In this document: positions 43,603 to 51,881 of the stretch, piece by piece
Layout of the letters: each line of letters starts with the position of its first letter
How positions within the stretch are numbered: the first letter of the stretch is position 1
From: Lachnospira pectinoschiza
Lineage (GTDB): Bacteria; Bacillota; Clostridia; Lachnospirales; Lachnospiraceae
Length of the DNA: 64,000 bases
Reading direction: 5' to 3'
Assembly: GCF_020564355.1 (NCBI RefSeq)
Contig: NZ_JAJCRR010000004.1
Coordinates: forward strand, 186,001 to 250,000
Notes under the pieces: model-generated
The model's input: the letters and a program-made list of their open reading frames with translations, nothing else
Told to the model about the DNA's origin: nothing
The model's database searches: none
Position numbers and translations under genes: made by a program

Positions 43603-44979
43603 ATGAAAAGATATGATGTGATTATAGTAGGTGCGGGACCGGGCGGTATATTTTCCGCATATGAACTGACAAAAAAAGACAGTGACCTAAAAATCGCCGT
43701 ATTTGAAACGGGAACGTCCCTTGAAAAGAGAAAATGTCCGATTGATGGCAAAAAGGTAAAAAGCTGTGTGGGCTGTAAAACGTGTGCGATTATGAACGGT
43801 TTCGGCGGTGCAGGCGCATTTTCAGACGGAAAGTACAATATTACCAACCAGTTCGGCGGCAATCTGTATGAATATATCGGCAAGCAGGAAGCACTGGATT
43901 TAATGCATTATGTCGATGAAATCAATCTTTCACACGGCGGAGAGGGTACGGCATTGTATTCTACGGCAAATACCGAGATTAAAAAGCTGTGCCTCACCAA
44001 CGGACTGCATTTGCTGGATGCTTCCGTGCGGCATCTGGGAACAGATATTAATTATGTGGTACTGGAAAATCTGTATCAGGAATTAAAAGAAAAGGTAGAC
44101 TTTTACTTTGAATCACCGGTACAGACCGTGGAAAAAAGCGATAACGGCTATATTGTCCATGTAAAAGATGAAAGCTTTTACTGCGACAAATGTATCATTT
44201 CGGCAGGACGAAGCGGAAGTAAGTGGATGGAAGGGGTCTGTGCACAGCTTGAAATTCCGACAAAATCTAACCGCGTGGACATCGGTGTGCGCGTGGAACT
44301 TCCGGCAGAGGTTTTTGCACATCTGACAGATGAACTTTACGAGAGCAAGATTGTATACCGTACCAAGGGCTTTGAAGATTTAGTCCGTACTTTCTGCATG
44401 AATCCGAAGGGTGTGGTTGTAAATGAAAACACCAACGGCATTGTAACAGTCAACGGACACAGCTATGAAGATGAAAATAAGCATACGGAAAATACGAATT
44501 TTGCCCTGCTGGTTGCAAAGCATTTTTCAGAACCGTTTAAAGACAGCAACGGATACGGCGAAAGCATTGCAAGACTGTCAAATATGCTTGGCGGCGGCGT
44601 TATCGTTCAGCGTTTCGGGGATTTAATCCGCGGCAGACGAAGCAATAAAGCACGAATCGAAGAAAACTTTGTAACACCGACATTGTCAGCGACACCGGGC
44701 GATTTAAGCCTTGTTATGCCAAAACGTATCTTAGACGGCATTATTGAAATGATTTACGCATTGGATAAGATTGCGCCGGGTACGGCAAACGATGATACCC
44801 TGCTCTATGGTGTGGAAGTCAAATTCTACAATATGCAGGTTGAGATTGACAATAATCTGGAAACAAGAAATAAAGGGCTTTACATTATCGGGGATTGCAG
44901 CGGTGTAACCCATTCGCTTTCACATGCTTCTGCAAGCGGGGTTTATGTAGCCAGACATATTTTAAATCAGCTAAACTGA
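43603..44979 (+). CDS. FAD-dependent dehydrogenase (COG2509-type)
   Basis: 458 aa. N-terminal dinucleotide-binding motif VGAGPGGIFSAYEL (about 7-20), a Cys-rich segment (CPIDGKKVKSCVGCKTCAIMN), GGAGAFSDGKYN, and a C-terminal FAD motif IIGDCSGVTHSLSHA. This matches uncharacterised FAD-dependent dehydrogenases related to thiazole/geranylgeranyl reductase folds. The frame is open upstream through the repeat (encoding MADEKSPARISH and so on), but the same peptide appears before sbcC in an unrelated gene, so the true start is the ATG at 43603. It ends 13 nt before a pyrophosphatase-like/Nudix gene. Substrate unknown. Confidence 0.85.
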   Translation: MKRYDVIIVGAGPGGIFSAYELTKKDSDLKIAVFETGTSLEKRKCPIDGKKVKSCVGCKTCAIMNGFGGAGAFSDGKYNITNQFGGNLYEYIGKQEALDLMHYVDEINLSHGGEGTALYSTANTEIKKLCLTNGLHLLDASVRHLGTDINYVVLENLYQELKEKVDFYFESPVQTVEKSDNGYIVHVKDESFYCDKCIISAGRSGSKWMEGVCAQLEIPTKSNRVDIGVRVELPAEVFAHLTDELYESKIVYRTKGFEDLVRTFCMNPKGVVVNENTNGIVTVNGHSYEDENKHTENTNFALLVAKHFSEPFKDSNGYGESIARLSNMLGGGVIVQRFGDLIRGRRSNKARIEENFVTPTLSATPGDLSLVMPKRILDGIIEMIYALDKIAPGTANDDTLLYGVEVKFYNMQVEIDNNLETRNKGLYIIGDCSGVTHSLSHASASGVYVARHILNQLN

Positions 44980-44992
44980 AAGGAAAAATACT

Positions 44993-45865
44993 GTGGACGA
45001 TGAATTGATAACGGTAACGGTAGACAGACCGATAGGAAGTTCCCATCCGGACTATCCCTCGCTGGTTTATCCGGTAAATTATGGGTATATCGAAGGTGTT
45101 CTGACCCCGGGCGGGGAAGAACAGGATGCCTATATCATAGGTGTGGATATACCTGTTGATAAATTTACAGGCAGAAAAATTGCCATTATACACAGAAAAG
45201 ATGATGTTGGGGATAAATGGGTGGTTGCACCGGAAAATATGCCGTATACCAAGCAGCAGATTGAGGAAATGGTGTATTTTCAGGAGCAGTATTATGACAG
45301 CTTTGTTCAAATGCTCAATGAAGAAATGTGGGACGCCTGCGATGCATGGGAAAACAAATTAGGCTATAAAGTGCCGCGCAGCATGGCAAAATCTCTTGCA
45401 GACGGTGTATTTCATGTGGTTGTCATGATTTATACCGTGACAACAGACGGCAGGGTGCTTGTTACACAGCGTTCCCAGAATAAGACTAATCCGTTAAAAT
45501 GGGAAGTGACCGGCGGCTCGATTCTTGCGGGAGAAATGCCACAGGAGGGGGCAGTGCGTGAACTTTCAGAGGAAACCGGAATTACGGCTCAGACATCAGA
45601 TTTGGTGCAGTTGTATGAATATGCAGATTACAGAAGACATTCGATTTATCACAGCTATGTGTATGTTACACAGCCGGATACAAAAGTGACTTTACAGGAA
45701 GGCGAAACAATGAATTATAGGTGGCTTTCTTATAAAGAATTTGTTGAACTGGTGGAATCCGACCGTTTTGTGCCGTCAGAACAGGAGCGCTTCTGCACGA
45801 ACCGGGCAATCATTGAAAAGAAGCTGATGTCAATTAAAGAGTTTAAAGAAATGTCCGATATATAA
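44993..45865 (+). CDS. Pyrophosphatase-like domain fused to a Nudix hydrolase
   Basis: 290 aa in two domains. Residues 1-110 resemble the short inorganic-pyrophosphatase-like proteins of Firmicutes (VTVDRPIGSSHPDYPSLVYP, then VNYGYIEG and AIIHRKDDVGDKWVVAP), but the classical DxDPxD metal cluster is not seen. Residues about 138-290 are a Nudix domain with a full box: GGSILAGEMPQEGAVREL followed by SEETGI. Nudix enzymes cleave nucleoside diphosphates linked to another group, releasing products a pyrophosphatase could process. It starts at GTG 44993 behind AAAGGAAA and follows the FAD dehydrogenase by 13 nt. Natural substrate unknown. Confidence 0.85.
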   Translation: MDDELITVTVDRPIGSSHPDYPSLVYPVNYGYIEGVLTPGGEEQDAYIIGVDIPVDKFTGRKIAIIHRKDDVGDKWVVAPENMPYTKQQIEEMVYFQEQYYDSFVQMLNEEMWDACDAWENKLGYKVPRSMAKSLADGVFHVVVMIYTVTTDGRVLVTQRSQNKTNPLKWEVTGGSILAGEMPQEGAVRELSEETGITAQTSDLVQLYEYADYRRHSIYHSYVYVTQPDTKVTLQEGETMNYRWLSYKEFVELVESDRFVPSEQERFCTNRAIIEKKLMSIKEFKEMSDI

Positions 45866-45924
45866 AACAGCAGTTAAAGTACATGGAGGTCACCTGCAAT
45901 ATAATTATTGAAAGGTAGATAAAA

Positions 45925-46599
45925 ATGAGAGTTGTAGCGAATTATAGCACGTCCCTGTTTGATTACATCAACAGTGACAAGAATTTAAAAGAGGTACTTT
46001 CACAGGGTGCGGATGAGTCTTTATTATCGGAAGGCGCCAAAAAGACGCTTCGGGAAAAGGGAATCAGCTTAAACGGCAGTACCACAAAGGATGCTTCTGT
46101 TTATGAAACAGTTCAGGAAACAGCAGAAAGTGTACGTGACAGTGTGATTGCGTTTACCGGTTCAGACGCCGAAAGTCTTTTTACGACAGCCGAAAGCTCA
46201 GGCAGTACGGCAAAGATTGTAACAGAAGTGAAGTCATTTGTGGAAAATTATAATGCATTTGCAAGTGCAGTCAAGGAAATGGGCGGTTCAGAGAATACCA
46301 CCTATTTGGAACAAATGAACGAATTGCTGTCTAAAGACAGCGATGCTTATGAAAAAATCGGTATTACATTTGCAGAAGACGGTACACTGACACTGGATGA
46401 AAAGGTACTTGACGGTGCATCCGTACAAGATTTAAAGACTGCATTTTACAAGGACAATGATTTGGAAGAAATTGCCCAGAAGAGTATCCGCGTACAGGCG
46501 AATGCGATTTCCGGAAAATATGCCGCGACTGTTTCTAACTATACGGACAGCGGTACATACAGCAATTCCGCACTGAGCAGCTTTTTAAAGAGTATTTAG
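45925..46599 (+). CDS. Orphan FliD-like protein with N-terminal NYS motif
   Basis: 224 aa. Residues about 95-190 resemble the FliD (flagellar cap) C-terminal domain: VKSFVENYNAFASAVKEMG, EKIGITFAEDGTLTLDE and a following VQDLKTAFY. It begins MRVVANYSTSLFDYI with N6-Y7-S8, as in two small proteins at 22.6 and 23.0 kb. No flagellar gene is in the window and the protein is half the length of FliD, so it is not an ordinary cap protein. AAAGGTAG precedes the ATG. A terminator follows. It may be an extracellular or spore/surface protein; this is inference only. Confidence 0.65.
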   Translation: MRVVANYSTSLFDYINSDKNLKEVLSQGADESLLSEGAKKTLREKGISLNGSTTKDASVYETVQETAESVRDSVIAFTGSDAESLFTTAESSGSTAKIVTEVKSFVENYNAFASAVKEMGGSENTTYLEQMNELLSKDSDAYEKIGITFAEDGTLTLDEKVLDGASVQDLKTAFYKDNDLEEIAQKSIRVQANAISGKYAATVSNYTDSGTYSNSALSSFLKSI

Positions 46600-46635
46600 T
46601 ATCCTGTATTTAGTGCGTGACACATTTTAAAATCA

Positions 46636-46688
46636 AAAAAATGCCACATGGGAACAGCTATGGAGAGCTGGTTCTGTGTGGCATTTTT
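46636..46688 (+). terminator. Rho-independent terminator
   Basis: AAAAATGCCACA pairs with TGTGTGGCATTTTT, with inner AACAGCT/AGCTGGTT pairing. Confidence 0.88.
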
Positions 46689-46715
46689 GTGATTGTATTT
46701 CTCATGTATTTTGGG

Positions 46716-46744
46716 TTGCTATTTAGAAAACGTTGGTATATACT
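46716..46744 (+). promoter_or_regulatory. Sigma-A promoter for lrgAB
   Basis: TTGCTA (46716-46721), 17-nt spacer, TATACT (46739-46744), 42 nt before the lrgA start. Confidence 0.6.
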
Positions 46745-46785
46745 TGTACCGAAAAAAGGAAAGAAAATGGAGAATAAGAGGAATT

Positions 46786-47220
46786 ATGAAGTACGTAAGA
46801 CAGTTTTTAATCATACTTGTCATTTCATTTATCGGTGAATTGTTAAGATATTATATCCCGTTAAAGATTCCGGCAAGCATCTATGGTCTGGTATTATTAT
46901 TTGCCGCACTGGAGCTGCGCATTATCAAATTGGTATCCATTCGTGAAACAAGCCGCTTTTTAATAGAAATTATGCCGCTGATGTTTGTTCCGGCAGGTGT
47001 CGGACTGTTGTCAAGCTGGGGCGTTTTAAAGCCGGTCTGTGTTCCGATTATGGTCATTGTACTGATATCAACCATTATTGTTATGGCAGTATCAGGGAAA
47101 GTAACCCAGGGTGTTATCCGTATGGAGAAAAAACATCCGAAAAAGAAAAACGGTGCAGACCATATTTATGTTAAAGATTCCGAAGGCGAAAGGCAGTATA
47201 TCAGTGAAAATTCTATCTAG
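46786..47220 (+). CDS. lrgA: CidA/LrgA holin-like protein
   Basis: 144 aa with four hydrophobic helices. The family signature PLKIPASIYGLVLLF near residue 25 and EIMPLMFVPAGVGLL are present. Such proteins act with LrgB in overflow-metabolite (pyruvate) uptake or in control of murein hydrolase release. A charged C-terminal tail (KKHPKKKNGADH and on) is longer than usual. The ATG at 46786 follows AGAGGA; longer upstream frames cross the terminator. lrgB follows after 35 nt. Confidence 0.88.
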   Translation: MKYVRQFLIILVISFIGELLRYYIPLKIPASIYGLVLLFAALELRIIKLVSIRETSRFLIEIMPLMFVPAGVGLLSSWGVLKPVCVPIMVIVLISTIIVMAVSGKVTQGVIRMEKKHPKKKNGADHIYVKDSEGERQYISENSI

Positions 47221-47255
47221 ATAGCAATCTGAATAAATGGAAATGGAGATAAAAA

Positions 47256-47948
47256 GTGAAAGAGTTACTTACAAATTCAGTATTTTTCGGAGTGATGGTC
47301 AGTATTCTGACCTATGAGCTTGGAATGTTTTTAAAAAGAAAATTGAAACTGGCAATCTTTAATCCGCTGTTAATTTCAATTGCGGCAGTCATTGTCTGCC
47401 TGCTGGCATTTAACATTGACTATGACAGCTACAATGCAGGTGCGAAATATATCAGCTATCTTTTAACACCGGCAACGGTTTGTCTGGCGGTGCCGCTTTA
47501 CGAACAGGTTGAGCTGTTAAAGAAAAATGCAAAAGCGATTTTTGCAGGCATTTTATCCGGTGTGTTGACCAGTATTCTTTGTGTGCTGGCGGGCTGTGTG
47601 ATTTTCGGTCTGAGCCATGAACAGTATGTAACATTGCTTCCGAAGTCTATTACCACGGCAATCGGCATGGGTGTATCGGAAGAACTCGGCGGTATTGTAA
47701 CGATTACGGTTGCCGTCATTATTATTACCGGTGTATTTGGCAATATGATGGCAGAATTTGTCTGTAAGGTGTTCCGTATTCAGGAGCCGGTGGCAAAGGG
47801 AATCGCAATCGGTTCTGCGGCACATGCGGTGGGTACGGCAAAAGCAATGGAAATGGGTGATATTGAAGGCGCGATGAGCAGTCTGTCCATTGCAGTTGCA
47901 GGATTGATGACGGTTGTGGCAGCACCGCTGTTTGCGGAAATACTTTAA
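47256..47948 (+). CDS. lrgB: LrgB family membrane protein
   Basis: 230 aa with about six to seven hydrophobic helices. Family marks: [15 protein letters not shown] and [20 protein letters not shown] near the middle, then [20 protein letters not shown]. It starts at a GTG (47256) behind GGAG and forms the standard pair with lrgA. It probably forms the transport partner of the holin-like protein. The next gene is 56 nt away. Confidence 0.93.
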   Translation: MKELLTNSVFFGVMVSILTYELGMFLKRKLKLAIFNPLLISIAAVIVCLLAFNIDYDSYNAGAKYISYLLTPATVCLAVPLYEQVELLKKNAKAIFAGILSGVLTSILCVLAGCVIFGLSHEQYVTLLPKSITTAIGMGVSEELGGIVTITVAVIIITGVFGNMMAEFVCKVFRIQEPVAKGIAIGSAAHAVGTAKAMEMGDIEGAMSSLSIAVAGLMTVVAAPLFAEIL

Positions 47949-48004
47949 AATTTGAAAAAGAAAATTAGAAAAATAAAAATGAAGCAGGAAAAGGAGAAGG
48001 TGCA

Positions 48005-48571
48005 ATGATAATTACAGTTGGCAGAGAATGTGGAAGCGGCGGACATGCAATCGGAGAGGCACTTGCGGCACATTATGGAATCCGTTGTTATGACAGACAT
48101 ATTTTGGTGTCAGAGGCAAAAGCCAAAGGCATGTATGATGAACTGGAAAACTTCTTCTCGGAGAAACCGATGGACAGTCTGCTGTATTCTATCGCCATCA
48201 ATAATATGGAAAAAAGAAATGCAACGGTTTTAAAGCAGTTTCATGAGCTGATTACAGAAAATTCATTTGTTCTGATTGGACGGTGTGGAAACTATATTTA
48301 CAAAAATGATGAAGATGTGACAACCTTGTTTATTCATTCTGACATGGACAGCAAAATTGAGCGGACGATGCATAAACAGAATATGGACAGAATCAAGGCA
48401 AAAGAGCTGATTGAATATGTGGATTCCAAGCGCGAAGCTTTCCACAAGCGATATACAGATGAAACATGGGGCGATGCAAGAAACTACCAGCTGACAGTAA
48501 ACAGCAGTGTTCTTGGTGTAGAACAGACAGCAGAACAGATTATTGCCTTTATTGATAAGAAGCATAGATAA
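48005..48571 (+). CDS. Cytidylate kinase-like protein
   Basis: 188 aa. The P-loop is GRECGSGGHAIG (about 6-17), as in the cytidylate-kinase-like family (not canonical Cmk). Further marks are LIGRCGNYIYKN and a basic lid region (KIERTMHKQNMDRIKAKELIE shortened here), then DTYLTV-like NYQLTVNSS. It may phosphorylate a nucleotide or another small molecule. AAAGGAGAAGG supports the ATG. It follows lrgB by 56 nt and ends at a terminator-like hairpin. Confidence 0.82.
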   Translation: MIITVGRECGSGGHAIGEALAAHYGIRCYDRHILVSEAKAKGMYDELENFFSEKPMDSLLYSIAINNMEKRNATVLKQFHELITENSFVLIGRCGNYIYKNDEDVTTLFIHSDMDSKIERTMHKQNMDRIKAKELIEYVDSKREAFHKRYTDETWGDARNYQLTVNSSVLGVEQTAEQIIAFIDKKHR

Positions 48572-48633
48572 GAAATACAGGAAATCAAATGCAGATAGAC
48601 AGGATATCAGTGCAAATAAAAAATAAATGAAAA

Positions 48634-48679
48634 AACTGGCGTGTCAGAAACAGTGATGTTTTGATGCGGCAGTTCTTTT
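48634..48679 (+). terminator. Probable terminator
   Basis: AACTGGCGTGTCA pairs with TGATGCGGCAGTT at 10 of 13 positions, followed by CTTTTG. Confidence 0.5.
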
Positions 48680-48709
48680 GCTTCTATGAAAAAAGTGTAA
48701 AATTCACCA

Positions 48710-48745
48710 ATTCATATTGAAATAATATGAATTGCTTGTTATAAT
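48710..48745 (+). promoter_or_regulatory. Promoter with perfect 9-bp operator-like dyad before the ThiE-HAD gene
   Basis: TTGAAA (48717-48722), 17-nt spacer, TATAAT (48740-48745). ATTCATATT (48710-48718) and AATATGAAT (48724-48732) form a perfect inverted repeat over the -35 and spacer, a position where a bound repressor would block polymerase. No TPP riboswitch is seen in the short leader. Confidence 0.7.
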
Positions 48746-48774
48746 AAAAACAGAAATGCAAAGTGAGGTCAGGG

Positions 48775-50031
48775 ATGAAAGTAACGAAAGCGGATTTAAG
48801 ATTATATGCCATTACAGACAGGCAGTGGCTTGGCGGAAAAGACTTTTATATGGTGGTGGAACAGGTTTTAAAAAACGGTGCCACTTTTTTACAGCTACGC
48901 GAAAAAAATGCAACCCATGAACAGCGTGTAGAGGAAGCAAAAAAAATCAAACAGATTGCGGCAAAATATCATGTGCCGTTTGTTGTCAATGACGATATCT
49001 GGGCGGCAAAGGAAGCCGGTGCGGACGGTGTGCATATCGGACAGAGTGATATGGATTATGAGCAGGCACGTAAGATATTGGGACCGGATAAGATTATCGG
49101 CATGACAGCAAAGACGGTAGAGCAGGCGGTTCAGGCTGAAAAGCTGGGCGCAGATTATATTGGTGTCGGTGCGGTTTTTCATACGACCACCAAACAGGAT
49201 GCCAAGGATATGAGCCGTGAAACGCTTGCCGCGATTACAAAAAGCGTGTCGATTCCGATTGTTGCAATCGGCGGGATTACATATGATAATATGGATAGTC
49301 TGAAGGATACAGGTGTTGCTGGTGTGTCCGTGATATCTGCGATTTTTGCAAAGGAAGACGAGGGTGCGGCGGCTGCGGCACTGCGCAAAAAGGCGGATAC
49401 ACTGTTTGGTGCGGCACGCAGCCTTATTTTTGACATGGACGGCACACTGCTAGATTCCATGCCATACTGGCGCAGGCTGGCAAGAGAATATGCCACGAAA
49501 AAAGGCGCAGTTCTCCCGCCGGATTTTGATGAAAAGACCTATACCATGGATTTGAATGAATGTTCGGATTATTTTATCAAAGAACTCGGCATTGCAGGAA
49601 ACCGCGAGAATATGCAGAAAGAGGTGCTTGAAATGATCCGTGAGCATTATAAGAAGGACATACGGATGAAGCCGGGCATGAAAGAACTCATAGAGCGGGA
49701 ATATCAAAACGGAAGCAGGATGTGTATTTTTACAACATCTGAAAAAGCCTGTGCTAAAGCAGCACTGGAGCGCCTTGGTGTTTTATCCTGTTTTGAAAAG
49801 ATTTATACGGTATATGATATTGGTGTGAATAAAAGAAATCCGGAGAGCTATTTAAAAATCTGTGAACAGATGAATTTTGTACCGGAGGATACAATAGTAT
49901 ATGAAGATGTGCTTCATGCCGTGGAATCTGCCAAAAAGGCAGGCTGCCGCGTGACAGCGGTGTATGATGCGGATTCAGCACATTTATGGGAAAAGATCAA
50001 GCAGCAGGCAGATGAAACAATTTGCTTTTAA
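48775..50031 (+). CDS. thiE: Thiamine-phosphate synthase fused to a HAD phosphatase
   Basis: 418 aa. Residues 1-205 are ThiE: LYAITDRQWLGG, TFLQLREKN, VVNDDIWAAKEAGADGVHIG, and IPIVAIGGI with the phosphate-binding Gly loop. It joins HMP-PP and thiazole phosphate to thiamine phosphate. Residues about 214-418 are a HAD phosphatase with Asp220 and Asp222 in FDMDGTLLDSM, a Thr motif (CIFTTSE), Lys in VNKRNPESY and VYEDVLHAVESAKKAG. The fusion suggests the phosphatase acts on thiamine phosphate or a precursor. The ATG at 48775 follows GAGG. Its stop lies in a dispersed repeat before mnmA. Confidence 0.9.
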   Translation: MKVTKADLRLYAITDRQWLGGKDFYMVVEQVLKNGATFLQLREKNATHEQRVEEAKKIKQIAAKYHVPFVVNDDIWAAKEAGADGVHIGQSDMDYEQARKILGPDKIIGMTAKTVEQAVQAEKLGADYIGVGAVFHTTTKQDAKDMSRETLAAITKSVSIPIVAIGGITYDNMDSLKDTGVAGVSVISAIFAKEDEGAAAAALRKKADTLFGAARSLIFDMDGTLLDSMPYWRRLAREYATKKGAVLPPDFDEKTYTMDLNECSDYFIKELGIAGNRENMQKEVLEMIREHYKKDIRMKPGMKELIEREYQNGSRMCIFTTSEKACAKAALERLGVLSCFEKIYTVYDIGVNKRNPESYLKICEQMNFVPEDTIVYEDVLHAVESAKKAGCRVTAVYDADSAHLWEKIKQQADETICF

Positions 50032-50193
50032 AATGCCTGCGGAATGGAGAAAAGTATGAGCAGGCCATAAACGAAAGCATGCTCATACAGCACTTTGTGC
50101 CGCAGGCGCCACAAAGCTGCACTTATCGCAGGACTGAATACATTCAGTCCGCGATTCCTCCGGCATTAAAATGCCTGCGGAATGGAGAGGAAA
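50030..50193 (+). repeat. Dispersed multi-hairpin repeat in front of mnmA
   Basis: Two direct copies of AAAATGCCTGCGGAATGGAG (50031-50050 and 50169-50188) frame stems at 50057-50087 (ATGAGCA/TGCTCAT), 50090-50120 (CTTTGTG/CACAAAG), 50125-50155 (ATCGCAGGACTGAA with TTCAGTCCGCGAT) and 50154-50183 (ATTCCTCCGGCATT with AATGCCTGCGGAAT). The last arm carries the SD region of mnmA. Confidence 0.85.
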
Positions 50194-51282
50194 ATGAACA
50201 AAAAAGTAGTAGTGGGAATGTCAGGGGGCGTGGATTCTTCGGTTGCGGCATATCTGTTAAAACAACAGGGCTATGATGTAATCGGTGTTACCATGCAGAT
50301 ATGGCAGGACGAGCCGCAGTGCGCCATTGAGGAAAACGGCGGCTGCTGTGGGCTTTCTGCAGTTGAAGATGCAAGAAGGGTTGCCGCCCGGCTTGGTATT
50401 CCGTATTATGTTATGAATTTTAAAAAAGAATTTCAGGAAAATGTAATTAATTATTTTGTAGATGAATATTTATGCGGACGGACACCGAATCCGTGTATCG
50501 CCTGCAACCGCTATGTAAAATGGGAATCCCTGCTGCAAAGAAGCCTGCAGATCGGTGCGGATTATATTGCAACGGGACATTATGCGAGGATTGAGCAGCT
50601 TGCAAACGGCAGATATGCAATCCGCAATTCCGTAACGGCAAAAAAAGACCAGACATATGCGCTGTACAACCTGACACAGGAACAGCTCTCAAGGACACTT
50701 ATGCCGGTCGGAGATTATACAAAGGATGAGATTCGTAAAATTGCCTCAGAAATCGGTATTCAGGTTGCCAATAAGCCTGACAGCATGGAAATCTGTTTTG
50801 TGCCGGATAACGATTATGCCGGATTTATCCAGCGGGAAACGGATTATATCCCGAAAGAAGGCAATTTTGTTGATATTCATGGCAATGTCATCGGAAAGCA
50901 CAAGGGCATTATCCACTATACGGTCGGTCAGCGTAAAGGACTTGGACTGGCAATGGGACATCCGGTATTTGTGACGGAAATCCGGCCGGATACGAATGAA
51001 GTTGTTATTGGTGAAAATGCAGATGTATTTGCATCAAAATTGTATGCAAATAAGTTAAATTTCATGGCGGCAGAAGCATTTACAGGTGATGTACGTGCAA
51101 AAGCCAAAATCCGCTACAGCCATGCCGGTGCGGACTGTACGGTAAGAATGATAAATGAGGATACACTCGAATGTGTATTTGATGAACCGCAGCGTGCGGT
51201 GACACCGGGACAGGCTCTCGTTTTATATGACGGTGAATATGTTCTGGGCGGCGGCACGATTATCGGAAAAGCGGTGGAATAA
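50194..51282 (+). CDS. mnmA: tRNA-uridine 2-sulfurtransferase MnmA
   Basis: 362 aa. The PP-loop GMSGGVDSS (about 7-15) activates U34 of Lys/Glu/Gln tRNAs by adenylation. Catalytic cysteines are expected in [12 protein letters not shown] (near 105) and CFVPD (near 206). GHYARIE and [18 protein letters not shown] are further family marks. The ATG at 50194 follows GGAGAGG. It sits directly before an IscR-like regulator, nifS and nifU; NifS supplies the sulfur, so the grouping makes sense. Upstream is the structured repeat. Confidence 0.96.
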   Translation: MNKKVVVGMSGGVDSSVAAYLLKQQGYDVIGVTMQIWQDEPQCAIEENGGCCGLSAVEDARRVAARLGIPYYVMNFKKEFQENVINYFVDEYLCGRTPNPCIACNRYVKWESLLQRSLQIGADYIATGHYARIEQLANGRYAIRNSVTAKKDQTYALYNLTQEQLSRTLMPVGDYTKDEIRKIASEIGIQVANKPDSMEICFVPDNDYAGFIQRETDYIPKEGNFVDIHGNVIGKHKGIIHYTVGQRKGLGLAMGHPVFVTEIRPDTNEVVIGENADVFASKLYANKLNFMAAEAFTGDVRAKAKIRYSHAGADCTVRMINEDTLECVFDEPQRAVTPGQALVLYDGEYVLGGGTIIGKAVE

Positions 51283-51298
51283 AGGAGGAAAAACGAAT

Positions 51299-51733
51299 AT
51301 GAAAATTTCAACAAAGGGAAGATATGCCCTGCGTCTGATGCTGGATCTGGCACTGAATAATACAGGTGAGGCAGTCAGCTTAAAGGATATTGCCAGACGT
51401 CAGGATATTTCAGATAAATATTTGGAACAGATTATATCCATACTAAATAAAGCGGGTTATGTAAGAAGTATCCGCGGGGCACAGGGCGGTTATATGCTGC
51501 GCCGTCCTCCAAAGGAGTACACGGTGGGCATGATTTTAAGACTGACGGAAGGAACACTTGCACCGGTCAGCTGTGTAGAGGATGATGCCGTGGAATGTGA
51601 GCGTGAAGCTTCATGCGTAACCTTTATCGTGTGGAAAAAGATTAATGATGCCATTAATGAGGTTGTTGACAATATTACACTGGAAGATTTGGTGGAATGG
51701 TATCACAGCAAAAGTGATGATTATGTTATTTAG
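51299..51733 (+). CDS. Rrf2 family regulator, IscR-like
   Basis: 144 aa. The N-terminal winged helix (STKGRYALRLMLDLA, DISDKYLEQIISIL, VRSIRGAQGGYML) is typical of Rrf2 proteins. Three cysteines in CVEDDAVECEREASC (spacing 7 and 5) occupy the place of the Fe-S ligands of IscR, whereas CymR-type members lack them. It probably senses Fe-S status and controls the following nifS-nifU genes. AAAGGAGG gives the ATG at 51299, and it follows mnmA by 16 nt. Confidence 0.87.
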   Translation: MKISTKGRYALRLMLDLALNNTGEAVSLKDIARRQDISDKYLEQIISILNKAGYVRSIRGAQGGYMLRRPPKEYTVGMILRLTEGTLAPVSCVEDDAVECEREASCVTFIVWKKINDAINEVVDNITLEDLVEWYHSKSDDYVI

Positions 51734-51736
51734 TGC

Positions 51737-51764
51737 TTGACTTTGCAGGGAAATCCTGTATAAT
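51737..51764 (+). promoter_or_regulatory. Promoter for nifS-nifU with dyad in the spacer
   Basis: TTGACT (51737-51742), 16-nt spacer, TATAAT (51759-51764). CAGG-GAAAT-CCTG lies in the spacer and may be an operator. Downstream, CGGGATT and AATCCCG can pair over the leader. Confidence 0.65.
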
Positions 51765-51881
51765 ACATATAACATACGGGATTACTATGAAATAAAATAT
51801 AAATCCCGGTTCTGCAGGTACCGGACTTCCGGTGAAACTGCAAAGCGGCTGCTGCCGTATGAAATATAAAGGAGAATGAAA

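Noticed and set aside
45925..46599. Assigning the gene as flagellar fliD
   Set aside because: Half the normal length, no flagellar neighbours, and an N-terminus shared with non-flagellar small proteins.
46617..46838. 73-residue frame before lrgA
   Set aside because: It spans a strong terminator and the lrgA promoter, has no SD and overlaps lrgA in another frame.
48746..48774. TPP riboswitch before thiE
   Set aside because: The space from promoter to start is only about 30 nt and lacks the THI-box sequence.
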